Positions 42,783 to 55,965 of a stretch of DNA of 64,000 bases are shown here, one piece after another. The stretch is taken from contig OU342821.1 of NCBI GenBank assembly GCA_910591455.2, positions 12,772,287 to 12,836,286 on the forward strand, in the 5' to 3' direction. The position numbers and the translations under genes were made by a program. Position 1 is the stretch's first letter. Each line of letters starts with the position of its first letter. The notes under the pieces are model-generated. The model was not told where the DNA came from and did not search any database. It saw only the letters and a list, made by a program, of their open reading frames with translations. This DNA comes from Pholis gunnellus. Its lineage: Eukaryota; Chordata; Actinopteri; Perciformes; Pholidae.

Positions 42783-42796
42783 CTGCCCTCTAGTGA
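42783..42796 (-). promoter_or_regulatory. CTCF-like motif, minus orientation
   Basis: The minus strand reads TCACTAGAGGGCAG, 13 of 14 positions of CCASYAGRKGGCRS. It is on the tbx5 side of the intergenic region and points toward tbx5. Confidence 0.5.
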
Positions 42797-43899
42797 TACC
42801 TTTAATTAAATCACTAATGACCCATCAAAGATGTTCACTATTAGCACAACAATTAACAAATGCATGGATTTGCAAGAGCATAAATTAAAGTCGACTTGAT
42901 ATTTCATATGCGTATTTTACTTCAGCTGTTTAGTGAGTTTTGAGACTTCCCTGCACAAATGGTTTGAAGTGTTGATAAATGCTGATACATGGTGTTGTAT
43001 TTGTGCACCAGGTGTTTCTGCTGCAGAAGTGCTGATTATATTACAGACTAGTATTGTATCTTTTATTGTATTTAATTACATGTTGTATGTGTATGTTTTA
43101 ATATATATATGTTCATGTGCATTATATACATAATATTATTTTCTCTTTTGTTTAATTTACATAGTCCCGTGACATTGTATTTTTTTGTCTGCCCAAGGAA
43201 TGTTGGCTATTATCTAATGGCAATCCAAATAAATGAATTAAAAAGTCGAAAGGCATGCAGATCTCGTGAAGTGTCTGTAGGTGTAACTAAATCCTCAAAC
43301 GTGATGGGAAATGTACTGCATTAATCCAACATATCATGCAATCAAAAAAGACACCGCCATGTTTGATGGTATGGCCATAAAAGCGGAAGAATACCTCAAT
43401 CCCTCGGAGCAAAAACATACATAGACACAGATGCAGACAGCCAGCCACCTACCAAGCTGAGGTAATAAGCATGGGAATCATGTGGTGTGGTCTGCTCCAG
43501 CCATGGCCACATTCACAGACCCCGGGGGCCTGTGGGCCATCATGTCTCACTTCAGTGAGGTCAAAGCTCCTTCAAACTCTGACATGTTCCAATGCACAAA
43601 TTATGGCTCTGTCAAATCCAGAAATTATGAATTAGGTATTTCCTTTACCTCATTTGAGTCTTTGGTATGTCCAGGAACAGCCCTGAATCCCAGACAGTTA
43701 CTTTCAGGTTCATAAAAGTGATGAAACACACTGAAGATAAAAGCCAAGCGCTTTGAGAAGAATTCAATCTGAAATCTTACACTGAGGGGGAAACTGGGTG
43801 GAGAACTAACCTGGCCCCATGAAATACGATACTGTCTTGTATGATATTTAAAAAATGTATGTAATAGTTTCATGTGTCTTTAATGTCCCTTACAGGTGA

Positions 43900-44100
43900 T
43901 TGAGTTTGTGCAAGGTACACTGAAGACACAAAACCCGAGAGATGCAACGATACTGATATTGAATATTGGTCTGACTGAAATAGCTGCATCGGATCTGGTA
44001 TTCGATACCATTATTTTAATAAATAACAATTCGGTACATTCATATGTATGTATTTATTTAGTACATTTTATTTTACATTGTTAAGAACCAATGTTTAGTC
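43900..44100 (+). repeat. Probable fragment of a fish hAT-like short element
   Basis: The succession CAACGATACTGATATTGAAT, ATTGGTCTGA and GCATCGGATCTGG resembles the cis-repetitive ATCGG-rich termini of a short element frequent in teleost genomes. Ends were not found. Confidence 0.35.
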
Positions 44101-46319
44101 TGATGTTGAGCCTGACGTTGCCTTACACACAAAAGAATGATCCCAGTCTCTTCTACACGACATTCTGAAATACAAGTAAACAATCCAATAGTATTATACA
44201 ATAGATGTCATCTGACGGGAAGGAACTTCTCCTCTTTCTGAATGTGTTAAACATCTGATTCAACAACCTTGAGAAACTTTTCAGGAAATCAAAAAATAGT
44301 AAAAAGATACGATAAGATAAGACAAGAGAAAAAGCACAGCATAGAAGGAAATGAATAAGTATTCGGAACCAGGTAAACAGTGGACACAGCAATACAAAGA
44401 GTGCATTTCACTACTGGGGAAGCAAGTATTTATTGTGAACAATGTCAAGATATTGAAACCATAGTGCATGTGCTTAAACCTGCAGGTAAAGTGCAGCAGT
44501 GAAACAGAACGTGATGACACAATGAATTGGACAGATTCATTGTGACTGAAAGAATGAGCGGTAGTTGGAGGTATAGTGGGCAGCGCAGAATGCTGGAGGG
44601 GAAATTCACCACAAGAGGCAGTAATGCAACTGAAAGGAAGCAGCTGCCATTAAACCTCAGAGAAGAAGAAATTCAAAATGCTGTATACAAGATGGAAACC
44701 CACAACCTGCTGTTAAACAAATAACTGTTGGAATGTAAGAAAAAGATATTGATGTTGACAGAAGATATTGAAATCAATATCAAATACACAATTATGCTGT
44801 ATCTATAATGTTAAAATCCATGTGCATATAATTGACACTACAATGTTTCTATTTCTAAAATGTCCAAGTGTGGAAGGACTATTTTCTTTTGCTAAAAAGC
44901 TGAGTCAGCTGTGGCAGTGAATGCATTTGATTGATTATGGGCCAAGAAGGGACGATAGTGAAAGATATTAGCTATTACTTATCACTTTGAGGAGAGTTCG
45001 CTCTATGTTTAACATGGAAGCCAGATTTTATTTTTTTGAATGCAAGAATGATCGCTGAAGGGAAACCACGACATCATTTGAGTATTTTTCTCCTGGAAAT
45101 TGGCCAAAAGGTTTGTCTCAGAAGACCAAACCAAGGAAGTCATAAAGGCTGCTAGAAAACAGACGGACTGCACCGAGAGATTGTTGTGCAGTGATGCTGC
45201 TAGACATGGGGTCAACGGTCAAACATAGAGCAAGAGACATTAGACATTGACAACACAGCAGGTTAAAGTGCTAACGTGCTTGTGTATTTATCACACATTG
45301 CTCTAAGATTTATCAGAGTTCAGCAGCTTGATGGAGGCTGGAACACACAGAGTTTTTTCCCTGATGGCAGAAGTTCGTATCCCGAGAAGAGAGGATGTTG
45401 AGAGTCTGCAATGACTAATGTTGCATGTTTCAGGACTGCCTATTTGGACGAGCTTTGCTCATAGTCTTCCTTAATACCTTCATAGCAGTTTTGTGCACTT
45501 TCAATTGCACTGTTAGGTTGCCAAATATGCTAAAATTCTGTAACTAAGTGAAGACACTGCTCTGCTTAGCAAATCTGCATCATATACAATACAGAAAATT
45601 GTGTTCTTTTTTGGGGAGCAGTTGGTTTGACTTGGATATGAGGAGTATGAGCGTTTTTTAATAGTGTTGTGTGGCACAGGTAACTCAACATACACTGTAC
45701 CATTGGTTGCTTATGCCAAAGAAAGGATGTCGGCCTTACTGGACTTCATGTGGGTTTGACTCGTGTCCCACAATGCTTTACTTAAGCTGGGTGGGTAGCT
45801 GGGCCATGTGTCCTCTGGTGTGTCCAATCAACATATCCCAATGCGCACTGATGGCTCACAGCTTGGCATTGGTTTCAGCTGATTTTGGTTAACTTGAAGG
45901 ATAAAGGATATGACTTATTGTCCATCACAGTCCCAACAAAGAAGTTACCTGCTGTCTGAGTACTGTCTGATCTGCTTTGACAAATGAACAGTTTTTCTCG
46001 TTCAGTGGAGGTGTTTAGAATCTCTTGGGACAGACAGTGAGTGTGGCTGGAATATGTATTAAATCAGTGACGGCATTTTGCATTATTGCACCATATATGC
46101 ACCTTCTTGGACATTATTTTTTAGTTTATTGTTTTTCTTTTAGTCATTAGAGATTGAAAAGTTTGCTTCAGCTGTGCTCTTGCATGACGTTAAGTTATAT
46201 ACAGTTGTGTAAATTCGATATTTCCCTGTGATGTAGGTTTCAGTGTTGTTAAGCCCTGCAGACATTCTTGGTAAAGCAGTACTCGCAGAGCGTGAGGTGA
46301 CAGTAGTTTACACTTCATC

Positions 46320-46620
46320 TCTTACTGTCATGGGGTGAGACTGGTGGTTCTCAAACCCACCAAAGCACTCCTGGGCAGATTATGAGATAATGGGCCCCTG
46401 GGAAGAGACGTGCAAAGGCCCCCACTACCTCTCCTGCATTGGAGCAAGACACGCAGTTGTTCAAGTTGTTAGCCTCTTTTTTGTGCCTCTTTTTTTAAGT
46501 CGGTTTGTGTCTCTTAGAGGTTCTGTGTCTCTTTGTGGTCATTTTGCATCTCTTTGTGGTCATTTTGAGTCCTTATTTACACATCCAGCAACATAGAAAT
46601 TTTATTTGGTGTCGTTTTTT
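46320..46620 (+). repeat. Probable interspersed repeat with a TCTTTGTGGTCATTTTG tandem tail
   Basis: It opens with a GGTTCTCAAA and GGGCCCCTGGGAAGAGA segment and ends in degenerate units of about 23 bp containing TCTTTGTGGTCATTTTG (two clear copies near 46530-46570). Both parts recur in teleost genomes as I remember them. Confidence 0.5.
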
Positions 46621-48039
46621 ATTATTAAAAAAGTATATTCACTATCTTTTAGCTCTGTTTTTGGTCTTTAGCAACTCCTAAGGGATATATTATCAATGTG
46701 AGCGATTGCTACAAGCAGCCATGGGATTGATTATTAAAAATTTCGACTATAGTCGTTTTTTAAATGGTAATCTATGTAGACAACTGTATGTCTCTCTGGC
46801 TTTGATTACTGAGTGTTACGGTTCTGCTCTTTCCATTCCGCATCCATTAGTTGAAGAGATGTGTAGACCAAGTGGTAAGAGTGCGTGTAAGGATGATTTT
46901 TTTCTTTCAGGGGGATGATCAGAAACCTCTTCCTGGTCATGCCTCGGAAAAGTTTGGCCCATCATGTTTGAGGATCACATGGTTGTATGACTAATGGGCC
47001 ACTGTGCCTCCGTGGTTGTTTGGATTTGGCTCCCCGTTTGTCAGGGCTTTGCACGTACACATAACCAGTGAGTGTGTGAGTCCAGGATTGTCTCAAGATT
47101 CACTGCACTACTAGACAGAAGAGTCCCTATAGAGGGCTCCACCTGTGTCATAACAAGTGTTACTCCGCATAAGTTTTGATTTTGCTGCTTGAAGAGGATG
47201 TGAACTTTTACCAATGCCCTCGACTTTGTGCTGTTCATGGATGACGGATGTGTACAAAGCAACCAGAAGGCTCTTTGATGAAAAAGGGGGAACCTGGAAA
47301 AGTGATGTCAAGTTACAAAGAGGGTGGCTGTGGTGCGACCAAAGCTGCTGTCATATATCCCAGCTCAAAAGAAATGTGTTTGCGTGCGTGTGGGTGGATC
47401 GCTGCATTGCCCAAGAAGGTCATCATGTGTGAATGCATTTGTATATATTAAAATTTGTGCATTTCCACAAATATACTTTAAATAAAAGCACATGCATGTG
47501 ACTTGAATTCACTAGCGTGCTGGTGCGTGAGTCTGTCTGTGTTTGTGGTGAGCCTTCCTTCTAATCTGCCAGCCAGTGGTTGTGTATGAAGTGCTGCTGA
47601 TGGTGGAGACTATTAGGTCTGTGAAGAGAAAGATGGCTGTCTTCTCCTATTCCCCACAGCTCATTTAAACTTCCAGCTGATGGTAGAGATTAAACGTCCT
47701 CTCTTAGAAGGAGGGATTCTGCGGCTAGACTTGGGCTGCTATTTAAGAAACTTGAATGAGTGAAGAGCATGTAAAGAACCCATTTAGTAGAAGATAACGG
47801 AGAAGCAGTGGCTTTGCATGTGCAAACAATGCATCATGACTCACACGATATACCACACATGTGGCCTGCTTTTCTTATACATCTGGTTATCTTTTAGGGT
47901 TTGCAAATGTCAGGTACGCTATATACTACGTTGTTGAAAAGGTTATTGAAATTAATAAGGAGAATGTGGCATTCAGAGCATGTCTTTGATTCAGCGTCTG
48001 AGCCGCGGTTGCCTGCGCACAGCTCCCAACATGTAGATG

Positions 48040-48380
48040 GTTCAGCCGTTGGTTAGCATCGAATGTGCTAACGGTGCTGACAGAGCTAACAGTGTTCATC
48101 TGAGGGCAAGGGTCAAGAGGGCGTTATCGGCGGTAAACACCGTGTGAGCGCAGTGCAGAGCGACAGCGATTTAGCCGGTTGGACGCAAACACACGGGCTG
48201 ATCTGCATGCATGTCCGGTCCGGCTACCAAAAGAAACCGCAGAGAAGCTCAGATTACAAAACACACAGAGGGAGAGGGACTTTATTCTCTGCTTACATTA
48301 CTCCACCAGGTTTTTACGTAGCAAATAGCTTTTTTGCTGCTATATTTATGTTCTAAAGATGGTATAGTGAACCTTTTAAT
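48040..48380 (+). repeat. Probable percomorph interspersed repeat (GCTAACGGTGCT family)
   Basis: GCTAACGGTGCTGACAGAGC, CGCAGTGCAGAGCGACAGCG, GGGCTGATCTGCATGCATGT and GATGGTATAGTGAACC follow each other as in a repeat I associate with many percomorph genomes. The boundaries are approximate. Confidence 0.5.
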
Positions 48381-48871
48381 ATTATTTTTGAACAATTTCT
48401 TTAATTTTGTCATTTTCTTGGATCTGGAAAGACCCTCTTAATATGATAACTGGCTGTTCTGGTAGTTTAAGGTGCTTTGATCTCCATCGGTTCAGTGCTT
48501 TCATTGCACACTCTCTGTAAATGAAGAAAAGATGTCAACAATTAAAACATTCATTCATTTCATGTAATTGTCTTGTGTTATTGCCTGTATATTTTGTTAC
48601 ACCATCTCATTTTGGTAATATGTCAGATTGCACTAATTAAAAACAAACAAATATACAAAAAAACATAAATGACATCCAAACAACCGGTATACTAATCAGT
48701 AAGATTAATTTCTCTCTATCAAAATCAACATCTCAAAAATGACAGTAGTGATCAGAGAACATCTTGGAGTTTAGAAAGCTGTCTTAATTAAAAATAAATC
48801 CTCTCATAATCAACATACTATGTCACGCTTTTTGTAGCTATGAGCCATTTTGTATATTCACAGTAAGTGGT

Positions 48872-49180
48872 GTTACGTATAACTCTGTCCTGCTGTGAAT
48901 GTTTGTGCGCGTGTAGTGTGTGTGCGCATGTGTGGGTATTCTATGTCTTTGAGTTCTAGGTGCAGCTCCCTGATGAGTGATTGAGGGCACCTGGATGAAG
49001 GTGTGGGTTTCACCTATATAAGCACCTCCTTGCTCCGCCCTCGCTCTCTCTCGTCTGCCTGGCACCAGACCCTGGTCTTCAGTTAGATTTGCACTTTACG
49101 GTTTATTTGTGTCCTGTAATAAACTGGCACCTGTGGTTTTTTAATCTAACTTGGTGTTGTGTTCCTCCTAGATCAGTTTG
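48872..49180 (+). mobile_element. Candidate degraded solo LTR
   Basis: The segment begins TGTTACG and has TATATAAG (49015-49022) followed by AATAAA (49118-49123), the spacing expected for U3-R-U5 of an LTR. No internal retroelement coding, no clear CA end and no target duplication were found, so this is tentative. Confidence 0.3.
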
Positions 49181-49779
49181 AAATGTTCATTCCTCAGGAT
49201 AGTATGTGGTGGCATTTGCTGGCCTTTGTTCTTCACACATGCACTGTACACTGTATGAGTAGTAAGAGTGGAGACATTTTGTTTGTTGTGCGCACTAGTT
49301 TTGGTTAAATACTAGGCTGTAGTTTTCTTCTTCTTTGAACCCTGATTCGTCTGGCTGGCTTAGTAAGCCAGTGCTCATGCTTTTCTATTATCTGTGTGAG
49401 CTTCGTGTTCAGGTAGTAACATGCTTCTTGCAGGGACTACATTTTGTGGAACCTACTTTCTTCTCAGTGGAGGTAGAAAAGTAATGTTTAAAATGTCAGT
49501 GTATCGTAGGGGTAACAGTACTGTTAACACTATTTCTATAATGTGTGGCCTGAAATAGTGAAGTAACTGCTCTTGTATAGACAGCCTATAGTGCTTGGTG
49601 CATTTCAATTACGCTGATATTTTTCTGATAACTGGAGGCTTGCGTGTTCTTGATTTTGAATCTAAATGAACTTTGATTGCTGGAAAATGCACCTTCAGCA
49701 AACTAAAAACAGGGTTGTATTTCTAAGCTTGTGGTTCTCACAGGATAGCACGCTACATACGTATGATCTTATAGAATAT

Positions 49780-49948
49780 GATGCATTGCTGGAGATTGAA
49801 CTACGGCAGTAAAAAGCTAAATATATACTACACCCTTTTTAAGGTTTTGAATAGAGGAGTTCTACTACTTTAGTTGAATTTTCACAGTGTGGTATTAGTA
49901 CTTTTACTTGAGTACTTTAGGGATCTGAATCCCTCCTCCACCACTGAC
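49780..49948 (+). repeat. End of an AAGTAAAAGTA-family teleost repeat
   Basis: TAGTACTTTTACTTGAGTAC, GGATCTGAAT and terminal TCCACCACTG are the typical end of the same short element whose other part lies at 28840-29100. The matching opposite end (CAGTGG, AGGTAGAAAAGTA) may be at about 49466, making a 480-bp copy. Confidence 0.55.
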
Positions 49949-50730
49949 TGTGAATAAGCAAGACTAACTTGGATCGAAGACTGAAGGATAATTATTCCAA
50001 GAAAAGATGGCGTGAATCCGCCAAAGACCCATGAAGTGCCCTCATGAAAGGCTCAAAGCAGAAGCCATTTAGCCGAAGTGAATCCGTGGACAGACTATAG
50101 ACAAATAATTCAGCATCTAATTCCAATTTAGATATTTTTTACATGGCACAGCAGCTGGATTCGTCAAAAACAAGAAAATGTTCCCACTACATTTTGTAAT
50201 GTGACGTGAAGAGCAGATTCAACAACAGATTCTTGCGCTATCATGTCCTTGAGCAAGCCATAACACACCTCGACAGCTCCGGGGTTGGGCTTTATGACTG
50301 AGCTGACAGCACCAGAAATGGAGAATGTCATTGACTGACAGGTAGGCATGTCGGTTGAGCTGCAAATGCCTCAGAACAATGTAACTTTATCCTCGGAAGT
50401 GATATTCTGAGCTGCACCTTCTCACTACACCAGAGTATGGTTTCCTCCTCCTGGGCTTGTTGCTGTAAAACAAACAATCTCACAGGCAGAAACCATAGTT
50501 TCATTCCACAACGTCTTTGAAACCCTTAAGCCTCATTATCACCTTTCTGCTTGATGTTTTAGTCCTGACACACAGGCTTCTCTTTTTTTCTTCTTCAGGC
50601 GACACCTTGCATAACATATAGGCACGGACACATCTTAGATGCTTCAGTTGTAGTTTTTTATATTAGATGCTCTTTTCCACTTTTTCATGTTTTGCGCATT
50701 CCAGAAATACAACTCGTCTCTGAATTTGTA

Positions 50731-50751
50731 AACTATCGTTACACGATAGTT
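50731..50751. repeat. Short inverted repeat
   Basis: AACTATCG and CGATAGTT flank a 5-base loop. No polymerase terminator context or other meaning is apparent. Confidence 0.6.
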
Positions 50752-53025
50752 AAACTACTGATACTTTTCAAATTCAGTGAAATCAAAGTTCAGACATTGA
50801 CAACAATCACAATAATAATCATAATAATAATAATAATCAGATTATTACAAATAGTTATTTAACAGAAATTGATTGCATTAAAACAGTAGCAGAATTGTTA
50901 ACTTAATTTGATGTCAGTAAATGGGTTTGCACATTTGCGTAGAGATTTTTTTTTTTATAATAATACAACCTTTGCTGTTTAATATAGAATATCTTGAGAT
51001 TGCCATGCATGCATACATTCATCATTAGTGAGTTTGATGTAGTGATTGTTTTATTTTCTATAACATCAACTCTTACTAAGCCTCTATCAGTTACATATTG
51101 GAACACTACCAACAACTTGTTTCTGTAGTAATGTTCTTTGGACACTAGAGTGCGCTGTCACTTAAGATAAGCGTGAGCTGCCATGGCAATGAAAGGAATT
51201 CACATTACCCTCAACCAACAGCCAAAGCACTCTGAAATAGAAAATCCTTTGATTACATATAAATGAAAATGTCTTTTTCCTTCTTACTCTTCTGGTGATT
51301 ATCATCTGTAAGATTTTATATTACACCATAATCATCTCAGGAAATGTTCACCGGGACCAATTAAAATATTCTGTGGAATGAGAGCACATCAAATTCTGTC
51401 GGCCATTTTTCCAAATTGAAATAACTGCTTTCAGCCACTTTAAATGATGAGCACATAAATGCATGTGCAAGGTTGTTTTTACTGTGTTATAAATAATCTA
51501 GCGGCAATATCATGAACATGCCCTTTCTTCCAACAGACGGATTATGTTGAGAACAATACGTTGCTAACAGACTGCTGTTGCTTTTAACACGACACTGACT
51601 GCACCTACAGAGTATTTCATTCATATAATAAAAACCTTAATACGGTAATTGCCATCAAACAATGGAAAGATTTAGAAGCTAAGCAGAGTCTTAGCCAGCA
51701 GTTACACTGCAATGTTCCTTTGTTATGTCAGTTCATAACAGATTAACTCACTCTTCAACTGCTTTGAATAAAACCTTGCTGAAGGCCCTTAACTTCAGTT
51801 TACCAGCTTTCTTTATTTATATGTGTTTACTGTTGGTGCAGTTGAAAACTTTTATGGTACAAATTCATCGTACTGAGTATTAGACATTGTTACAATAACT
51901 GTCTGGTAAAAGTTACTGTCAATGGAGAACCTCAAGACATTCTTGTTAGTTCAAAAGCAAATCAGACTTTTGTCTCGAGGATGTTTCGGGTTTTGATCCG
52001 AACGGGCTTTAGGTGATTTAACAATCTCTTTTAAACCTTAAAAATGGAATTCATTCATTGTGAAAGCTGAGACACAATGAAGAGATCTGATGTCAGATCT
52101 GATACATGAACAAAAACTGATCAACTTATGGCAGAAATCAATATGCTCCTTTACAATATCAAAAGCAAAGAGCTACGAACATCTCCCATTCCAACGTACA
52201 CAGACACACCTACGACCCTATGTAATTTATATTCCACTCGGCAGCATCTGAAATCAGAGATCATGTTGAAACACATTCTTGGAATGCAACTTGATGCAGA
52301 AAACATCTATTAACAAGATGCACATTTTACCACGAAACATTAGTCGGCTTTACTCGATCAAACATGCTGTTTGTACATGAAATAGTTATTTAGGAATAGA
52401 CTTATAAAAGATGGTCACATCTGCTCTCTTCTAACAGCCTACTGTAACCACCATCAAGGCAGAGATGGAGTTAATAACTGAATCAGGGTTATTGACTACA
52501 GGGCTGCGTAAAGTCAGTACAAGTTATGTCCATGTTAAAAAAATGTATAGACACTTTTAAAATTTGATTTAGATTTTAAACAGGGGTTTATAATTTGGGG
52601 TTAATTCTCAAAGTTGCATAGATCTTTTTTTGGGGTCCTTTTTTAAGCGTCACATTGCCATTCTTTCTTCCTCATGTGTTTGATTATATATGCTTATAGA
52701 TTTAACCAATGATTTGAATGTATGCATTCGGCAGCTTCCTCTTTTTGGTACAAAACACTGAATCTTTTTGGAGAATCAGTGACCCTGCATTTGGACAGAG
52801 TATTCGTGGTGGGTGAAATACCCTTTATTTCCACACAACAATTTCGAAATTATAGATTTATTAAATCACCAGAGTTTATCAATTTGCATGATAAACAAAT
52901 CTAATGCTCCCTTTTTAAAAATATCGTCAGCCAATAACTGAACCAGTCACATTGAGGACAGTGAAGTTTCGAAGAGAAACGCGGCAGTAGACCCAACAGT
53001 TCTTCCAGTCGTCCATGGCTTAGTG

Positions 53026-53039
53026 CCGCTAGATGGCGC
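53026..53039 (+). promoter_or_regulatory. CTCF-like motif, plus orientation
   Basis: CCGCTAGATGGCGC matches 13 of 14 positions of CCASYAGRKGGCRS. It points toward tbx3 and away from the minus-oriented motif at 42783. Confidence 0.5.
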
Positions 53040-54600
53040 TACTGACCCGTGATGTGAGTCAAAGCTACCTGTTGGCCCAACATTAAAAATCGAACCTCTT
53101 GAGTAAAGGCCGACGCAGGAGACACTTTCTTCTAGCACCAAGCAGACACACTTGCCATACATCGAGGCTTTTGACGCTGGACGTTTTGAAGTTTAATAAG
53201 GTATTTAGTTGGACACAGCTGGAGGGTGAACAAGGTCAAAACTGTGAAGCAGCAAATATTCAACAAAATATCTGAAAGCAACAAGCGCAGGCCAAATAAA
53301 CACAAGGTGCGCAGATCAAACCATAAAGGCCTTCAGGTTGACCTATTAACAGTGTATGGTTGCCACAACTAAACGACATTCAATGGACATGTTTGGCACA
53401 CACTAGCCTGAAGGCTGGTTTTGAATGACTGAATAAGTCTCGTCTTTCAAACAATTACATTTCCTTATGCCATAACTTCTTACAGTAATATCTGTGTGAT
53501 CAGGCACAGGGATGTTGACCAGACACACTTATTTTACTCAATATGTTTAGAGACTCAAGTTGTATGGAACAGATTATATATATATTTTTTTCACCGCCCA
53601 TTATTAAACGAATTTGCAATTTGCTGTGTGACCAAGTTAGATCGTCTTTATCACTGAACTCTCAGCGAGGTCTCACCCAGGATCTGAATTTGGTTTGTTG
53701 TGCTGTGCGGTTCAATAAACCAGCGTTGTAGCCGCTTGGGGGCGTCGTGTCTTGGTTTGATTACAGACGCATTGTCGCCTTCCGTGCAATAAAAGGGAAG
53801 ATATGCTCATCGGGGGCGCCAGGTGAGCAATAAGACAGACCAATTGAGACGGCTTGTGTCACGTTCGCACCCATCCACCAGCGCCAGGCTCGCTACACAT
53901 TAACCAGACAATATACAAATAAAGATACGGTGTTGATAAACTCATGACACGAGGTGCAATAGAGAGGGTCATCAAGGGATTTCATAGTCTTTCACTCCGG
54001 CCCAAAGCAACACGTCGATGCATCAGGATTGTCAGATTAATTAGAGTCCTCTCGTGCTGTCACACTGCAACACATTTAAACCCGCATAACTGATGCATGC
54101 AGGGACTGAGGGGCGCTTTTGTTTGAGCTCAAATTGCTATTCACCATACAACTCACCTTGGCCAAATTGATTTTTTTTTTGTATGTATTTATTTTTAGGA
54201 ATACATTCCAAATATGCCTACCTTTCTGGATTTTTAAAATGTATTCCTGTCTATTACCACGATACATGTACTGTAGCCGAAATGCCCTGCAAGGAGACCA
54301 TTAAAATACACTAAATTATAGTGCGCGGCCCCTTGTCCAGGTAGGAATCCCAGGTATGATCTCTAGAGTTGAGAGGGTCTTTGCTTCGCCCATGAGTTAT
54401 CTTATCTGGACTTTTTGAACATGGAGTAAACTGAAGTGGAGTAAGCGGGCCTCCCAAACCCGAGTGGAAACATGGTGACAGAAAACAATAATGTTGTACA
54501 AGATGTCTCGTACAGTGTTTAAGCTTTTATCATCTGATTTTAGATTTGCAAAGGTGACCATTTCTGTAATTCTCATCTGTGATGGGTTAAAGCGAGGGAC
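53040..54600. other. Intergenic DNA just beyond the tbx3 3' end
   Basis: Non-coding. 53725-53840 is CpG-richer, with two weak CTCF-like words, and 53990-54140 has balanced composition with an ATTAATTAG homeodomain core. No repeat was recognised. Confidence 0.5.
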
Positions 54601-54626
54601 ACACACACTAAAGGGCATTTCAATAT

Positions 54627-54632
54627 TTTATT
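54627..54632 (-). terminator. Candidate polyadenylation signal (AATAAA) for tbx3
   Basis: Perfect AATAAA on the minus strand, 1.34 kb past the stop codon. An earlier AATAAA lies at 55208-55203. Confidence 0.4.
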
Positions 54633-55934
54633 GAAACTTTCAAGAACACGATGTCGATGTTGTAAACTAGACATAACTCTAATACAACATAACCCATTGA
54701 GAAACACAAAAGAAACCTTCATATTTTCGATTATGCGGCACTTGTACGATCAGGTTCGCAAAGTATTTTAATAACAGAAACAATAGTCCACTTTTATCAC
54801 ACTTCAACGACGCTTCTTTTGCTCTTCTCAAGAAAAGAATATATTTTTTCCCAAGCCATTGGTGCAGTGCGTTGTCGCTTTTCAATCCGTTTTAAAACAG
54901 TAGCACTTCACACACGGGGACAACAAATGAAAATACAATGGCACATTAGTGTGAATAACTACCTCAATGGATATTTGGGGAGGAGTAAAGTCCATATTTT
55001 AAGAGGGGTATAAATGCAGATGGCAACAAAGGGATAATAGCCCACAAACTATCTTTACACAGGTAGCCTATATCGACAATAAATTAAGAACAGATCCCTA
55101 GAAACAAACTACTCCGTTGTATTTACACGCAATAACGATATGAAATAATTACATAAATATTTTATATATTCCTATGTACACCTTTTTAATCAATACTACC
55201 TTTTTATTTTTTTTTATATTTAAATTTCTGCTTCCCTTTGCCTGTTGGACATTTGGGCTAAATTCCGCATGCTTGGGCCATAGCTTATCCCGGAGCACCA
55301 GTCATGTCAATAGGCCAGTTCTGATTTAAAAAAAGGCATGAAGAAAAATAAATTGTATTGAAATTGATAACCTCATTAAGAGAAAAAATTAAGCAAAAGG
55401 AGTGTGTTAATTATAGTGTTAATTATATTCAAAACCTTTCCATTTTTAGTGTTAAAATAACATTCATTGGGGTTTTAGGGGGCATGCAACATTTGGCCAA
55501 TCAATCAATTAATAGTGTACAACAAAATACAGCAGTCTTTATAAGGTAGGTTAAACGGTAGTGAATTCAGATAAGTAATCAATTCAGAGTGCATATTAAA
55601 ACACATTTCTCCTCGTGTACAATAAAGTTCAGAGACAGGACACAGCAGCAACTTCTCCAAAATCTGCAAGTCACACCCATGCCAACTTTTCAGTTTCAAT
55701 ACTTGTACGGTATTCAAATGACAGGATAAAAGTGTTGTTTAATTTAACAAAAAACAAAAGAAGAAAAAATATACATATCAGATGCGTATTAACCAAAGTG
55801 CATTTCAGAAACTAAAACGTCCAACAGTTCGTGTTTTTTTTTTTTTAAAACCTGCATGAATCTACGAGGGTGTCCTCCTACTGTTAATGTCTTCACCTTT
55901 CATGACAACAATGAGACGAGAAGCAGGTGATGCG

Positions 55935-55937
<3 letters not shown>

Positions 55938-55963
<26 letters not shown>
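55938..55963 (+). repeat. A26 homopolymer (T26 in the tbx3 message)
   Basis: Twenty-six A residues on the plus strand immediately past the tbx3 stop codon. It is not a transposon tail as far as can be seen. Confidence 0.97.

Positions 55964-55965
<2 letters not shown>

Larger units (their letters stand above)
42797..53025. other. Repeat-rich centre of the tbx5-tbx3 intergenic region
   Basis: No gene. Most interspersed-repeat candidates of the window are here: 43900-44100, 46320-46620, 48040-48380, 48872-49180 and 49780-49948. 43450-43720 has balanced composition and may be a regulatory block. The remainder is AT-rich with nothing recognised. Confidence 0.6.

Noticed and set aside
47126..47140. 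Weak CTCF-like word on plus strand, and similar weak words at 51146, 53732 and 54108
   Set aside because: Only about 10-12 of 14 consensus positions match, so they were not listed as sites.
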